The notes under the pieces: generated by a model
Told to the model about the DNA's origin: nothing
Database searches by the model: none
What the model saw: only the letters and a program-made list of their open reading frames with translations
Shown here: positions 29,456-39,108 of the stretch, piece by piece
Layout of the letters: every line of letters starts with the position of its first letter
Numbering within the stretch: position 1 is the first letter of the stretch
Program-made: the position numbers and the translations under genes
Assembly (NCBI GenBank): GCA_004297005.1
Contig: SCVA01000002.1
Location: 1 to 64,000 of the forward strand
Direction of reading: 5' to 3'
DNA from: Nevskiaceae bacterium
GTDB lineage: Bacteria; Pseudomonadota; Gammaproteobacteria; Nevskiales; Nevskiaceae
Length of the DNA: 64,000 nucleotides

Positions 29456-30133
29456 TCAGCTTTCGAGGGCGTTGCGCAGGGCGGCGGCGGCGGCGAAGGG
29501 GACCAGCGTCAGGCTCAAGGCCAGCAAGGCGGCGAGGAAGTATAGCGGCGCGGTCGGGTCCAGCCCCTGCGCGGCGGCGCGGGCGGCGCCAGCGCCGAAG
29601 ATCAGCACCGGGCTGAGCATGGGCAGTACCAGGATGGGCAGCAGCACGCCGGCGCGCGGCAGGCCGACGGTGAGTGCCGCCGCGAAGCCGCCCAACAGCA
29701 CCAGGGTCGGCGTGCCCAGCAGCAAGGCGAGGGTCAGGGCGCGGCCGGCGGCGGCGTCCAGGCCCAGGCCGGCGGCCAGCAACGGTGCCACCAGCACCAG
29801 CGGCAGGCCACCCAGCAGCCAGTGCGCGGCCAGCTTGGCCAGCACCGACAGCGGCAACGGCAGCGGCGCCAGCGCCAACTGCTCCAGGCTGCCGTCCTCG
29901 TAATCGTTGCGGAACACCCGCTCCAGGGTCATCAGGGTGGCGAGCAGGGCGGCGATCCAGACCAGGGCCGGCGCGTAGACCGGCAGGCTGGGCTCGTTGG
30001 GCGCCACCCCGAGCGGGAACAGCGCCACCACCAGGGCGTAGAACAGCAGCGGCTGCGCCGCCTCGGCCGGCGCGCGCGCGGCCAGCCGCAGCTCGCGGCC
30101 GACGACGGCGCCCAGGGCGCGGACCAGGCTCAC
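29456..30133 (-). CDS. ccmB: CcmB, heme exporter permease
   Basis: A 225-residue six-span permease partnering CcmA. Typical features are the early basic segment GRELRLAARAPAEAAQPLLFYALVV, FPLGVAPNE, FRNDYEDGSLEQLAL and the long hydrophobic C-terminal half. The start is GTG at 30131-30133 (VSLVRALGAVVGREL), sharing GTGA with the ccmA stop. Long upstream sequence in this frame is a shadow of ccmA. Confidence 0.95.
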   Translation of the reverse strand: MSLVRALGAVVGRELRLAARAPAEAAQPLLFYALVVALFPLGVAPNEPSLPVYAPALVWIAALLATLMTLERVFRNDYEDGSLEQLALAPLPLPLSVLAKLAAHWLLGGLPLVLVAPLLAAGLGLDAAAGRALTLALLLGTPTLVLLGGFAAALTVGLPRAGVLLPILVLPMLSPVLIFGAGAARAAAQGLDPTAPLYFLAALLALSLTLVPFAAAAALRNALES

Positions 30134-30720
30134 CGCAGGCTCCAGTGCCGCACCGGCAGGTGCTCTTCCGGCAAGGCCTGATGCGAGGTGACCACCGCGC
30201 CACCGCCGGCCGCACAGTGCTCGGCCAAGAGGCCCGCGAGCAGGGCCGCGCCCTCGACATCGAGACCGGCCAGGGGCTCGTCCAGCAGCCACCAGGGCCG
30301 GCGCTGCAGCAGCAGCCGCGCCAGGGCGCTGCGCCGCTTCTGGCCGGTGGAGAGCGTCCGCACCGGCCGCTGGCGGGCGGCCTTGAGCTGCAGACGGTCG
30401 AGCGCGGCGGAGATGCCGGCCGGGTCGGCGCCATGCAGGCCGCACCAGGCTTCGAGGTTCTCCACCGCCGACAGGGCCGGATGCAGGGCGTTCTTGTGGC
30501 CGATCCAGTGCAGTTGCTCGGGCTCGGGGCCGCTGAAGCGCCCGGCCTCGGGCGTGCGCAGGCCGGCCAGCACTTCCAAGAGCGAGGTCTTGCCGGCGCC
30601 GTTGCGGCCCTGCAGGTGCAGCACCTCGCCGGGCGCGATGCGCAGGTCCAGACGCTCGAACAGGACGCGATCGCCACGGGCGACGGCGAGGGAGTCGAGG
30701 ACGAGCGGGGCGGCGTTCAT
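30130..30720 (-). CDS. ccmA: CcmA, heme exporter ATPase
   Basis: A 196-residue ABC ATPase driving release of holo-CcmE. It has Walker A GRNGAGKTS, signature LSTGQKRR and Walker B WWLLDEPLAGLD, with the characteristic IGHKNALHPALSAVENLEAW segment. It is the first gene of ccmABCDEFGHI. The operon promoter must lie in the 94 bases shared with the divergent toxin-antitoxin genes. Confidence 0.97.
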   Translation of the reverse strand: MNAAPLVLDSLAVARGDRVLFERLDLRIAPGEVLHLQGRNGAGKTSLLEVLAGLRTPEAGRFSGPEPEQLHWIGHKNALHPALSAVENLEAWCGLHGADPAGISAALDRLQLKAARQRPVRTLSTGQKRRSALARLLLQRRPWWLLDEPLAGLDVEGAALLAGLLAEHCAAGGGAVVTSHQALPEEHLPVRHWSLR

Positions 30721-30760
30721 GGGCCGCGAAGTTTAACGGCCAAGGCAGCCCGTTGCGGTC

Positions 30761-30790
30761 TTGTGAGCAAGCGGGTGCAGCTCGTATACT
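30761..30790 (+). promoter_or_regulatory. Probable yefM-yoeB promoter
   Basis: TTGTGA (30761-30766) and TATACT (30785-30790) are separated by 18 bases, a reasonable sigma-70 promoter about 24 bases before the yefM ATG. The palindrome GTATAC overlaps the -10, and TTGT/ACAA half-sites flank the start region. These could be where the antitoxin represses its own promoter, as known for YefM-YoeB. Confidence 0.55.
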
Positions 30791-30814
30791 TGTGCAATCT
30801 ACTGGACAACTTAC

Positions 30815-31069
30815 ATGCGCGTCGTCAACTTCTCCGAAGCCCGCAACAACCTCAAGGCGGTCATTGACGGCGTGGTCGAAGACGCCGACTACGCGGTGAT
30901 CTCGCGCCGTGACGCGCCGGATGCGGTGCTGATGTCGCTGGATACCTACAACAGCCTGATGGAAACCGTGTACCTGTTGAAGTCGCCCGCCAACGCTGCC
31001 CATCTGCAGCGCTCCGTCGAGCAGTTGCGCGCGGGCAAGGCCAAACCACAGCCTCTGGCCGATGCCTAA
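30815..31069 (+). CDS. yefM: YefM-type antitoxin (Phd/YefM family)
   Basis: An 84-residue antitoxin with the Phd/YefM N-terminal DNA-binding fold (VVNFSEARNNLKAVIDGVVEDADYAVISRRDAPDAVLMS) and a C-terminal segment (TVYLLKSPANAAHLQRSVEQL) that wraps the toxin. It neutralises YoeB and represses the operon. It overlaps yoeB by 8 bases. Confidence 0.95.
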   Translation: MRVVNFSEARNNLKAVIDGVVEDADYAVISRRDAPDAVLMSLDTYNSLMETVYLLKSPANAAHLQRSVEQLRAGKAKPQPLADA

Positions 31070-31325
31070 ACGCATCGTCTGGACCGCCGCCGCCTGGGAA
31101 GACTACCTCTACTGGCAGACACAGGACCGCAAGACCCTCAAGCGCATCAACCTGCTGATTCAGGACGCCTTGCGCGAACCTTTCGCCGGAATCGGCAAGC
31201 CCGAACCCTTGAAGGAAAATCTCGCGGGCTTCTGGTCCCGCCGCATAGACGATACCCATCGGCTGGTCTACTGCATCGAGAACGGCGACCTCGCAATCGT
31301 CGCCTGCCGCTACCATTACGAATGA
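31062..31325 (+). CDS. yoeB: YoeB-type mRNA interferase toxin
   Basis: An 87-residue ribosome-dependent endoribonuclease of the RelE/YoeB family. Residues matching the E. coli YoeB active site are present: Glu 48 in KPEPLK, Arg 67 in THRLVY and the C-terminal His 85-Tyr 86 (CRYHYE). DYLYWQTQD is the usual N-terminal block. The toxin therefore looks intact. Its stop overlaps the folD start by ATGA. Confidence 0.95.
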   Translation: MPKRIVWTAAAWEDYLYWQTQDRKTLKRINLLIQDALREPFAGIGKPEPLKENLAGFWSRRIDDTHRLVYCIENGDLAIVACRYHYE

Positions 31326-32176
31326 CCGCACAATTGATAGACGGCAAAGCCGTCGCCGCTAGTGTTCAGGCCCGCGTCGCCGCGGCGGTCGCTGCCCGCG
31401 TTGCCGCCGGCAAGCGCGCGCCCTCGCTGGCCACCATCCTGGTCGGCGCCGACCCGGCCTCCCAGGTCTATGTGCGCAACAAGCGCCTGGCCTGCGAGAA
31501 GACCGGCATCCGCTCCATTCCGCTGGAATTCGCCCCCGAACTGGGCGAGGCCGCGCTGCTGGCCGAGATCGACCGCCTGAACGCCGACCCGAACGTGGAC
31601 GGCATCCTGGTGCAGATGCCCCTGCCCGCCCAGATCGACCCCGAGAAGGTGGTCGAGCGCATCCACCCGGACAAGGACGTCGACGGCTTTCACCCCAGCA
31701 ACATCGGCCGCCTCGCCTGCCGCGCGCCGCGTCTGCGGCCCTGCACGCCCTACGGCGTGATGGAGCTGCTGAAGAGCGTCGGCGAGCCCTTCAAGCGCCG
31801 CACCGCGGTGGTGGTGGGCGCCAGCAACCACGTCGGCCGGCCGATGATGCTGGAGCTGATGCTGGCCGGCGCCACCGCCACCTGCTGCCACCGCTTCACC
31901 GCCGACGTTGCCGCCGAAGTCGGCCGCGCCGACATCCTGGTGGTCGCGGTCGGCAAGCCGGGCCTGGTCAAGGGCGAATGGATCAAGCCCGGCGCCACCG
32001 TCATCGACGTCGGCATCAATCGCCTCGCCGACGGCAAGCTGGTCGGCGACTGCGACTTCGAGTCCGCCCGCCAGCGCGCCGCCTACATCACCCCGGTGCC
32101 GGGGGGCGTCGGGCCGATGACGGTCGCCATGCTGATGCAGAACACCCTGACCGCCGCCGAACTGCGCGGCGCCTAG
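31322..32176 (+). CDS. folD: FolD, methylenetetrahydrofolate dehydrogenase/cyclohydrolase
   Basis: This bifunctional cytoplasmic enzyme interconverts methylene-, methenyl- and formyl-tetrahydrofolate for purine and one-carbon metabolism. The 284 residues include the [14 protein letters not shown] lysine motif, GILVQMPLP, the [11 protein letters not shown] block, the NADP site [13 protein letters not shown] and the C-terminal [18 protein letters not shown]. Its ATG overlaps the yoeB stop by ATGA, so this important housekeeping gene is translationally coupled to the toxin gene. Confidence 0.98.
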   Translation: MTAQLIDGKAVAASVQARVAAAVAARVAAGKRAPSLATILVGADPASQVYVRNKRLACEKTGIRSIPLEFAPELGEAALLAEIDRLNADPNVDGILVQMPLPAQIDPEKVVERIHPDKDVDGFHPSNIGRLACRAPRLRPCTPYGVMELLKSVGEPFKRRTAVVVGASNHVGRPMMLELMLAGATATCCHRFTADVAAEVGRADILVVAVGKPGLVKGEWIKPGATVIDVGINRLADGKLVGDCDFESARQRAAYITPVPGGVGPMTVAMLMQNTLTAAELRGA

Positions 32177-32253
32177 CGCGCCTTACCCAGGCGCCGACAC
32201 TCCCTAGAAAGCAGACGATGCGCCCGCGACCCGGGCGCCAAGAGACGTACGAC

Positions 32254-35142
32254 ATGAGCGAAATGGAAAAAACCTACGAGCCGGGCGCCATCGAGGCACG
32301 CTGGCGCGAGGCCTGGGAACAGGGCGGCTGGTTTGCCGCCGGCCAGCACACGCCAGGCGATGGCGAAGGCTACGCGGTGATGATCCCGCCGCCGAACGTC
32401 ACCGGCACCCTGCACATGGGCCACGCCTTCCAGCACACCATCCAGGACGCGCTGATCCGCCACGCCCGCATGTCCGGCAAGGACACGCTCTGGCAGATGG
32501 GCACCGACCACGCCGGTATCGCCACGCAGATGGTGGTGGAGCGCAATCTCAAGCTGGCCGGCGAGCCCAGCCGCGCCGAGCTGGGCCGTGAGAAGTTTCT
32601 GGAAAAGGTCTGGGAGTGGAAGAAGTATTCGGCCGGCACCATCGGCCAGCAGATCCGCCGCATGGGCTCCTCGGTGGACTGGAGCCGCGAGGCCTTCACC
32701 ATGGACCCGGCCTACAACGAGGCGGTGATCGAGCACTTTGTAAAACTCTACGAAGATGGTCTGATCTATCGCGGCAAGCGCCTGGTGAACTGGGACCCGG
32801 TGCTGCAGACCGCGATCTCGGACCTGGAAGTGGTCAGCGAGGACGAGAACGGCAAGCTCTGGCATCTGCGCTATCCGCTTGCCGACGGTAGCGGCCAGTA
32901 CCTGATCGTCGCCACCACCCGTCCTGAGACCCTGCTCGGCGACACCGCGGTGGCGGTACACCCGGAGGATGAGCGCTACCAGCACCTGATCGGCAAGACC
33001 GTGCTGCTACCGCTCGCGAATCGCGAGATTCCGATCATTGCCGACGATTTTGTCGATCGCGAGTTCGGAACCGGCGTGGTGAAGATCACGCCGGCGCATG
33101 ACTTCAATGACTATCAGGTTGGGCAGCGCCACAAGCTGGCGCTGATCAACGTGCTGACGAAGGACGCGAAGATCGCCGAGGGTTTCCCCTACGCCGGCCT
33201 CGACCGCTACGCCGCGCGCAAGCAGATGGTCGCCGACCTCGAAGCCGCCACCGGCCTCGCCTGCGCACCGGCCAGCCAGAACGAGGACGGCAAGCCGCTC
33301 TACCCGCGCGGTCTGGTCGAGAAGATCGAGGACCACAAGCTCAAGGTGCCGCGCGGCGACCGCAGTGGTGCGGTGCTGGAGCCCTACCTCACCGACCAGT
33401 GGTTCGTGGACCTGACCAACACCGGTCCCAAGGGCGGCTACACCCGCATCACCAAACCGGCCATCGACGCGGTGGAATCCGGCCGCATCCGCTTCGTGCC
33501 GGACAACTGGAAGACCACCTACTTCCACTGGCTCAACAACATCCAGGACTGGTGCATCTCGCGCCAGCTCTGGTGGGGCCATCGCATCCCGGCCTGGTAC
33601 GACGCGCAGGGCAAGGTCTACGTCGGTCGTGACGAGACCGAGGTGCGCGCCAAGCACGGCCTCGCCGCCGAGGTGGCGTTGACGCAAGACAACGACGTCT
33701 TCGACACCTGGTTTAGCTCCGACATCTGGCCGTTCGCGACCCTGGGCTGGCCACAGCAGACGCCGGAACTGAAGAAGTACTACCCGGGCGCGGTGCTGGT
33801 CACCGGCTTCGACATCATCTTCTTCTGGGTCGCCCGCATGGTGATGATGGGCTGCTACTTCCAGCAGGAGGTGCCGTTCAAGGACGTGTTCATCACCGGC
33901 CTGGTGCGCGACCCGGAAGGCAACAAGATGTCGAAGTCCAAGGGCAATGTGCTGGACCCGCTGGACGTGGTCGACGGCATCGCGCTGGAAGAGCTGGTGA
34001 AGAAGCGCACCACCGGCCTGATGAAGCCGGAGACGGCGCCAAAGATCGAGGCCAAAACCCGCAAGGACTACCCCAAGGGCATCGCGCCGGTGGGTGTGGA
34101 TGCGCTGCGCTTCACCTTTGCCGCGCTCGCCACCAACGGCCGCGACGTGCGCTTCGACGCCGGCCGCGCCGAGGGCTACCGCAACTTCTGCAACAAGATC
34201 TGGAACGCCTCGCGCTTTGTGCTGATGAATCTCGGCGCCATCGACGCCGAGACCGGCGCCGCGCTCACCCCGCCCTCGCTGGACGGCGAAGCGACGCTCA
34301 GCACCGCCGACCGCTGGATCATCTCCACCCTGCAACGCGTCGAGGTCGAGGCGGCGCAGCACTACGCCGACTACCGCTTCGACCTGTTGGCGCAGACGCT
34401 CTACCAGTTCATCTGGAACGAGTACTGCGACTGGTACCTGGAACTCTCCAAGCCCGCCCTGCTCAACGGCTCGGACCCACAGAAGCGCGGCACCCGCCGC
34501 ACCCTGGTGCGCGTGCTGGAAGCCTGGCTGCGCCTGCTGCATCCGCTGATGCCCTTCCTCACCGAGGAAATCTGGCAGAAGGTGGCGCCGCTGGCCGGCA
34601 AGACCGGCCCCAGCATCATGGTGCAGCCCTATCCGGTCTCGCAGCCGGAAAAGATCGACGCGGCGGCCGAAGCCGACATCGAATGGCTCAAATCCCTGAT
34701 CCTCGGCGTGCGCCAGATCCGCGCGCAGATGGACATCTCGCCGGGCAAGGTGCTGCCGCTGCTGATCCAGAACGCCAGCGCCTCCGACCGCGAACGCCTG
34801 ACGCGCCTGAGCGACAGCGTAGTGTTCCTGGCCCGCGTTGAAGCGCCGAAGCTGCTGGCCGCCGACGAGACCGCGCCGGAGTCCTCCACCGCCCTGCTGG
34901 GCGAGGCCAAGCTGCTGGTGCCGATGGCCGGGCTGATCGACAAGAACGCCGAGCTGGCGCGGCTGGCCAAGCAGATCGCCAAGCTGGAGGCCGACCTGGT
35001 GCTCACCAACGGCCGCGTCGCCAACCCCAACTTCGGCAAGGCGCCGGAAGCGGTGCAGCAGAAGACCCGTGACCTGATCGCCCAGCAGGAACGCGACCTC
35101 GCCGCCTTGAAGGCGCAGTCGGCGCGCATCGAGGCGCTTTAG
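32254..35142 (+). CDS. valS: Valyl-tRNA synthetase
   Basis: A class I synthetase of 962 residues, normal length. It has the HIGH motif as HMGH (54-57, in [12 protein letters not shown]), the CP1 editing domain ([20 protein letters not shown]), KMSKS at 558-562, an anticodon-binding domain and the C-terminal coiled coil ([25 protein letters not shown]). Start candidates are ATG 32254 (chosen), 32263 and 32218; MEKTYEPG at 32263 is closest to the E. coli N-terminus. The stop TAG (35140-35142) is the first three bases of a palindromic repeat. Confidence 0.97.
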   Translation: MSEMEKTYEPGAIEARWREAWEQGGWFAAGQHTPGDGEGYAVMIPPPNVTGTLHMGHAFQHTIQDALIRHARMSGKDTLWQMGTDHAGIATQMVVERNLKLAGEPSRAELGREKFLEKVWEWKKYSAGTIGQQIRRMGSSVDWSREAFTMDPAYNEAVIEHFVKLYEDGLIYRGKRLVNWDPVLQTAISDLEVVSEDENGKLWHLRYPLADGSGQYLIVATTRPETLLGDTAVAVHPEDERYQHLIGKTVLLPLANREIPIIADDFVDREFGTGVVKITPAHDFNDYQVGQRHKLALINVLTKDAKIAEGFPYAGLDRYAARKQMVADLEAATGLACAPASQNEDGKPLYPRGLVEKIEDHKLKVPRGDRSGAVLEPYLTDQWFVDLTNTGPKGGYTRITKPAIDAVESGRIRFVPDNWKTTYFHWLNNIQDWCISRQLWWGHRIPAWYDAQGKVYVGRDETEVRAKHGLAAEVALTQDNDVFDTWFSSDIWPFATLGWPQQTPELKKYYPGAVLVTGFDIIFFWVARMVMMGCYFQQEVPFKDVFITGLVRDPEGNKMSKSKGNVLDPLDVVDGIALEELVKKRTTGLMKPETAPKIEAKTRKDYPKGIAPVGVDALRFTFAALATNGRDVRFDAGRAEGYRNFCNKIWNASRFVLMNLGAIDAETGAALTPPSLDGEATLSTADRWIISTLQRVEVEAAQHYADYRFDLLAQTLYQFIWNEYCDWYLELSKPALLNGSDPQKRGTRRTLVRVLEAWLRLLHPLMPFLTEEIWQKVAPLAGKTGPSIMVQPYPVSQPEKIDAAAEADIEWLKSLILGVRQIRAQMDISPGKVLPLLIQNASASDRERLTRLSDSVVFLARVEAPKLLAADETAPESSTALLGEAKLLVPMAGLIDKNAELARLAKQIAKLEADLVLTNGRVANPNFGKAPEAVQQKTRDLIAQQERDLAALKAQSARIEAL

Positions 35143-35421
35143 GGTGTGTCTCCCATTGCTAACTCGCTGCGTTGCTGGTCAAAACCGCGCAGTGCGAGGC
35201 GCGAGACGTAGCGCAGGCTGGAGCCTGTGCATGTCTCGCAACGAAGCAATGCGCGCCAAGCAGTTTGTTCAGGGCCGCAACCCTTCGGGGCCGGACTGTT
35301 TTGGCGCATCGCGGCGTCAGCGAGTCCTTCGATGGGGTCAACCATCGCGCGGCCTCACTTCCTTGCGCTGCGCCAAAACAGCCTTCGGCCGCAGCGAGTT
35401 AGCAATGGGAGACACACCCTA
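35140..35421. mobile_element. Palindromic MITE-like element, copy A
   Basis: A 282-base element with perfect 32-bp terminal inverted repeats (35140-35171 and 35390-35421). They begin TAGGGTGTGTCTCCC and end inward with TCGCTGCG. The interior holds hairpins such as AGGCTGGAGCCT (35215-35226) and a block GCAACCCTTCGGGG (35277-35290) shared with copy B. It encodes no protein. TA at both ends would fit a TA target duplication of the IS630/mariner type, but the palindrome makes this impossible to prove here. The left end forms the valS stop codon and the right end abuts the fxsA ATG. Confidence 0.88.
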
Positions 35422-35832
35422 ATGCCATTCTTGTTGCTGGCGATTCTGGTCGGGGTGGAAACCTACGGCATCCTGCAGGCGATCAAGCTGATCGGCGGCT
35501 GGTACACGCTGCTATGGCTGCTGGGCGCGATGGCCGCCGGCAGCTATGTGATCACCCATGGCGGCATCACCGCCCTGCGTCGCATCCAGTTGGCGGTGGC
35601 GCGCGGCGAGCTGCCGGCGGCGGAGCTGTTCAGCGGCCTGGTCACCGCCTTCGCCGGCCTGCTGCTGATCCTGCCCGGCTTCGTCACCGACGCCATCGCG
35701 ATCAGTCTGCTGCTGGGCGGCGGGCGCATTCGCAAGCGCCTGGGCGAGAAGCTCTCGGGCCAGATGGCGCAGGCGCGCCCCGACCTCAAGCGGCCGGTAA
35801 CGCTGGACGGCGAGTACCGCCGCCGTCCCTAG
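35422..35832 (+). CDS. fxsA: FxsA-family cytoplasmic membrane protein
   Basis: A 136-residue membrane protein of the FxsA family, known in E. coli for relieving F-plasmid exclusion of phage T7; the cellular role is unclear. It has three or four hydrophobic segments (MPFLLLAILVGVETYGILQ, GGWYTLLWLLGAMAAGSYVI and ELFSGLVTAFAGLLLILPGFVTDAIAISLLL), with the typical LPGFVTDAI motif, then a basic tail. The ATG directly abuts the end of palindromic copy A. GGGAG at 35407-35411, inside the repeat, is the best ribosome-binding site, 10 bases upstream. Confidence 0.93.
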   Translation: MPFLLLAILVGVETYGILQAIKLIGGWYTLLWLLGAMAAGSYVITHGGITALRRIQLAVARGELPAAELFSGLVTAFAGLLLILPGFVTDAIAISLLLGGGRIRKRLGEKLSGQMAQARPDLKRPVTLDGEYRRRP

Positions 35833-35848
35833 CCCCGCGGCGCTGCGC

Positions 35849-36118
35849 TAGGGCCTGTTAACGCTACGGGGATCGCTGCGTTGCCGGTCAAAAGCGCGTC
35901 AGGCAAGGCGCGAGCTGACGCAAAGGCTGGAGCCTTTGCTAAGCGAGCAACGCCGCATGACGCGCTTTTGGCCAGCAACCCTTCGGGGCGGGACGGTTTT
36001 GGGGCATTGCGGCGTCAGCAAGAGTTTCAATAGACCCACTATTGCGCACTCTTGCTTCCTTGCACTGCCCCAAAACCGCCTTCCGCCGCAGCGATTCCCG
36101 TAGCGTTAACAGGCCCTA
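35849..36118. mobile_element. Palindromic MITE-like element, copy B
   Basis: A 270-base element related to copy A, with 32-bp terminal inverted repeats (35849-35880 and 36087-36118) matching at 31 of 32 positions. They begin TAGGGCCTGTTAACGC and end TCGCTGCG. Inner hairpins include GCAAAGGCTGGAGCCTTTGC (35920-35939) and TTTTGGGG / CCCCAAAA. The block GCAACCCTTCGGGG (35975-35988) is identical to copy A, while the middle of the terminal arm differs completely. The right end supplies the TAG stop of the minus-strand patatin gene. Confidence 0.88.
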
Positions 36119-37588
36119 GTCGCGGCGGCTGACCACCCGCAGGCGCGCCTTCTTGCCCGGCAGCTCCGGGTTGTCGGCGACGCGGCCGGAGGGCCGGCTT
36201 TCCAGCTCGATCAGGCAGTTCTCCAACGTCTGGCTGATCACCGTCTGGTTGCGGATCATCTCCATCCGTGACCAGGTGGCGCGCTCGCCTTCGAGCATGA
36301 AGCGCACCACCGAATCCTGGCTGGGATTGCGGGTGATGTTGGCGTAGCGCCATAGGCTCACCTCGGGAACGATATTGATGTTGCCGCGATAGTCCTGGTC
36401 GAGCAGGCCGGCAGCGGTATCGAGGCCCTGGCGCACACCGGCGAACGGCATGTTGGCGCGGGCGAAGTTGAGCACGCCGCTGGCCAGCCCGCGGCCGGTG
36501 GAATACGCCGCCTGCCGGCTGGCATTGATCAGGCCGCGACCGTCGTTGTCGCGACGGCTGACAAAGGGCAGCACATGCGGATTGGTCTGGCTGACGATGA
36601 AGTGGTTGACGTTGTGCAGGCGGCGCAGGCGCAGCATCGGCAGATCGGACTTCAGCGAGCCGTCGTTCCAGCGCAGCAGCGGCATGTAGGGCGTGCGCTC
36701 GCCGTCGTCGCTCTTGGTCATCAGCATCACCGGCGGGAACAAGACCGGCACCGCGCAGGAAGCGAGCACCGCCTCGCGCACGTAGAGGTAGGGAAAGGTC
36801 AGGTGGTTGAGCAGCTTGGGCGGCTGGTTGAAGCCGGCCGGCGACACCGTGATGTTGACGATGCGGCCCGAGAGCTTGTGCGCCTCTTCGAAGGTGAGGT
36901 CGCGGATATTGGTGGCGATGGCGCGCTTGAGCTGGTTCTGGTCCATCACCGCGCGGCGCAGCAGCATCATCTTCGGCGGCAGCACCTTCCAGAAGTGGTA
37001 GTAGGCCTTCTCCGGGTCCAGTAGTTCTTCGGCCTCGTGCGGCGCGCGGGTGCCCACGGTGGCGGCCACCACCGAACCGGCCGAAGAGCCGGAGAGCACG
37101 GTCGGCAACAAGCCCTCGCGGAACAGCGCCTTGACCACGCCGACATGGAACAGGCCCAGGGTGGCGCCACCCGAGAGCATCAGCGCCGAACGGCCGTAGG
37201 ACAGGGCCACGTTCTGGAAGAAATTCAGCTTTTCGGGATAAGGGAACTCGGCATCCGGCAGGTCGCGGATGAACTCCAGCGCCTCGCAGACCTCGCGCAG
37301 ATAGTCGGTGACCAGCTTCTTGGTGCCGACCCGGGTGTAGGTATAGAGCTGGGTGTTGCCGAGATTGCCCAGGTTCCAGTGCAGGCCCTGGCGCAGGTGG
37401 TGAATCAGCTTGCTGTGCTGCCGCTCGGCGCGGTACTGCCTAATCTGCCGCAGGCGCGAGCGGATCAGCCGCCAGTCGTAATCCTCACAGGCGTCGTCCT
37501 CTTTCCAGGCGTCGGCGCCCTGGTGGCGGTCCAGCTCCAGCGCCGCCTCGCGCCAGCCGGCGTAGTCACTGGCTCGCTTCATCGCCAT
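36116..37588 (-). CDS. Patatin-like phospholipase with DUF3336 N-terminus
   Basis: A 490-residue protein: an N-terminal DUF3336-type helical region (about 1-130, including DYDWRLIRSRLRQIRQYRAE) followed by a patatin domain. The oxyanion-hole glycines are in SGGATLGLFHVG (139-150), the nucleophile Ser 169 in GSSAGS, and the catalytic Asp in WNDGS. Proteins with this architecture include eukaryotic triacylglycerol lipases such as yeast Tgl3-5 and plant SDP1, so a lipid hydrolase or transacylase role is likely. ATGs at 37588 and 37582 are both possible starts; neither has a strong ribosome-binding site. The stop TAG is formed by the end of palindromic copy B. Confidence 0.9.
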   Translation of the reverse strand: MAMKRASDYAGWREAALELDRHQGADAWKEDDACEDYDWRLIRSRLRQIRQYRAERQHSKLIHHLRQGLHWNLGNLGNTQLYTYTRVGTKKLVTDYLREVCEALEFIRDLPDAEFPYPEKLNFFQNVALSYGRSALMLSGGATLGLFHVGVVKALFREGLLPTVLSGSSAGSVVAATVGTRAPHEAEELLDPEKAYYHFWKVLPPKMMLLRRAVMDQNQLKRAIATNIRDLTFEEAHKLSGRIVNITVSPAGFNQPPKLLNHLTFPYLYVREAVLASCAVPVLFPPVMLMTKSDDGERTPYMPLLRWNDGSLKSDLPMLRLRRLHNVNHFIVSQTNPHVLPFVSRRDNDGRGLINASRQAAYSTGRGLASGVLNFARANMPFAGVRQGLDTAAGLLDQDYRGNINIVPEVSLWRYANITRNPSQDSVVRFMLEGERATWSRMEMIRNQTVISQTLENCLIELESRPSGRVADNPELPGKKARLRVVSRRD

Positions 37589-37732
37589 CAGGCAATCACG
37601 CTCGACTCTGTCCACCGGCAATCTCCTCGCTATATATCGTCGGTATGGTGGGGTAGCCCCCAAGCCGCGGCAAGCTTCCGACGGCGTGTTCGGCAATAAT
37701 TGGCGGATTAGCGAAAATTCTTGGGGCATTGC

Positions 37733-39061
37733 ATGAACATCACCATTTTCGGCTCGGGCTACGTCGGTCTGGTCACCGCGGTCTGCTTTGCCGATGTCGG
37801 CAACGACGTGCTGTGCGTGGACGTGGACGAGCGTAAGGTGGCCATGCTGCGCAAGGGTGAATCGCCGATCTACGAACCGGGGCTGTCGGAACTGCTGAAG
37901 AGCAATTACGAGGCCGGTCGCATCCGCTTCACCACCTCGGCCGAGGAAGGCGCCAAGCACGGCCTCTACCAGTTCATCGCCGTCGGCACCCCGCCCAACG
38001 AGGATGGTTCGGCGGACATGCAGTACGTGCTGGCGGTGGCCAAGTCGATTGGCCAGTACATCGACGGCTATCGGGTGGTGATCAGCAAGTCCACGGTACC
38101 GGTGGGCACCGCCGACCGGGTGCGCGCGGCGGTGGCGGCGGAGCTCAAGGCCAGGGGCGCCAGCCACGAATTCGATGTGGTGAGCAATCCGGAATTCCTC
38201 AAGGAAGGTGCGGCGATCGCCGACTTCACCAAGCCCGACCGCATCGTGGTGGGCTCCGACAGCCCGCGCGCGACCGAGCACATGCAGCAACTCTACGCGC
38301 CGTTCAACCGCAACCACGACCGGGTGGTGGTGATGGACGTGCGGTCCTCGGAAATGACCAAGTACGCCGCCAACGCCATGCTGGCGACCAAGATCAGCTT
38401 CATGAACGAGATGGCCAATCTGGCCGAGAAGCTCGGGGCAGACATCGAGAAGGTGCGCATCGGCATCGGGTCGGATCCGCGCATCGGCTACCAGTTCATC
38501 TACCCAGGCTGCGGCTATGGCGGCTCCTGCTTCCCCAAGGACGTCAAGGCGCTCATTCATATGGCCGACGAGGTCGGCTTCGGGGCCTCGGTGCTGCAGG
38601 GCGTGGAAGAGGTCAACAACAAGCAGAAGGGCGTGCTGTTCGAGAAGATCAGCGCCCATTTCGGCGGCGATCTGGCCGGCAAGACCATCGCCCTCTGGGG
38701 CCTGGCCTTCAAGCCACGCACCGACGACATGCGCGAGGCGCCCAGCCGCACCCTGATGGAGGCCCTGTGGGCGGCCGGCGCCAAGGTACGTGCCTACGAC
38801 CCGGTGGCGACCCACGAAACCCAGCGCATCTACGGCGAGCGCAGCGACCTGCACTACGCCAAGTCGCCGGAAGACGCCGCCGACGGCGCAGATGCCCTGG
38901 CCCTGGTCACCGAATGGAAGGTGTTTGCCTCGCCCAATTTCGGCAACCTGGCCAAGCTGTTGAAGCAGCCGGTGATCTTCGACGGCCGTAACCAGTACGA
39001 TCCCGTCCACCTGCGCAAGGCCGGCTACAGCTACTACAGCATCGGCCGCAAACCGGCCTGA
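37733..39061 (+). CDS. ugd: UDP-glucose 6-dehydrogenase
   Basis: This enzyme oxidises UDP-glucose (made by GalU) to UDP-glucuronate for capsule, exopolysaccharide or lipid A modification. The 442 residues have the NAD-binding [57 protein letters not shown], the catalytic cysteine in [12 protein letters not shown], and the C-terminal [18 protein letters not shown]. The ATG at 37733-37735 fits the family start. It is divergent from the patatin gene across 144 bases. Confidence 0.97.
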   Translation: MNITIFGSGYVGLVTAVCFADVGNDVLCVDVDERKVAMLRKGESPIYEPGLSELLKSNYEAGRIRFTTSAEEGAKHGLYQFIAVGTPPNEDGSADMQYVLAVAKSIGQYIDGYRVVISKSTVPVGTADRVRAAVAAELKARGASHEFDVVSNPEFLKEGAAIADFTKPDRIVVGSDSPRATEHMQQLYAPFNRNHDRVVVMDVRSSEMTKYAANAMLATKISFMNEMANLAEKLGADIEKVRIGIGSDPRIGYQFIYPGCGYGGSCFPKDVKALIHMADEVGFGASVLQGVEEVNNKQKGVLFEKISAHFGGDLAGKTIALWGLAFKPRTDDMREAPSRTLMEALWAAGAKVRAYDPVATHETQRIYGERSDLHYAKSPEDAADGADALALVTEWKVFASPNFGNLAKLLKQPVIFDGRNQYDPVHLRKAGYSYYSIGRKPA

Positions 39062-39066
39062 AAGCG

Positions 39067-39095
39067 TTGACGCAAGGGGGCGGGCTCACTACTAT
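39067..39095 (+). promoter_or_regulatory. Strong sigma-70 promoter for tRNA-Val
   Basis: TTGACG (39067-39072), a 17-base spacer and TACTAT (39090-39095), with the tRNA starting 13 bases after the -10. Near-consensus hexamers and ideal spacing are typical of stable RNA promoters. Confidence 0.8.
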
Positions 39096-39108
39096 TCGCA
39101 CCCCTGAC

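Noticed and set aside
35227..35421. Extended 201-codon start for fxsA inside repeat copy A
   Set aside because: The extra 65 codons translate the palindromic element and lack homology; the ATG at 35422 begins the typical FxsA membrane segment.
37589..39010. Upstream extension of the patatin reading frame to 964 codons
   Set aside because: The extension runs antisense through ugd and has no patatin-like or other recognisable sequence; the DUF3336 start at 37588 fits the family.
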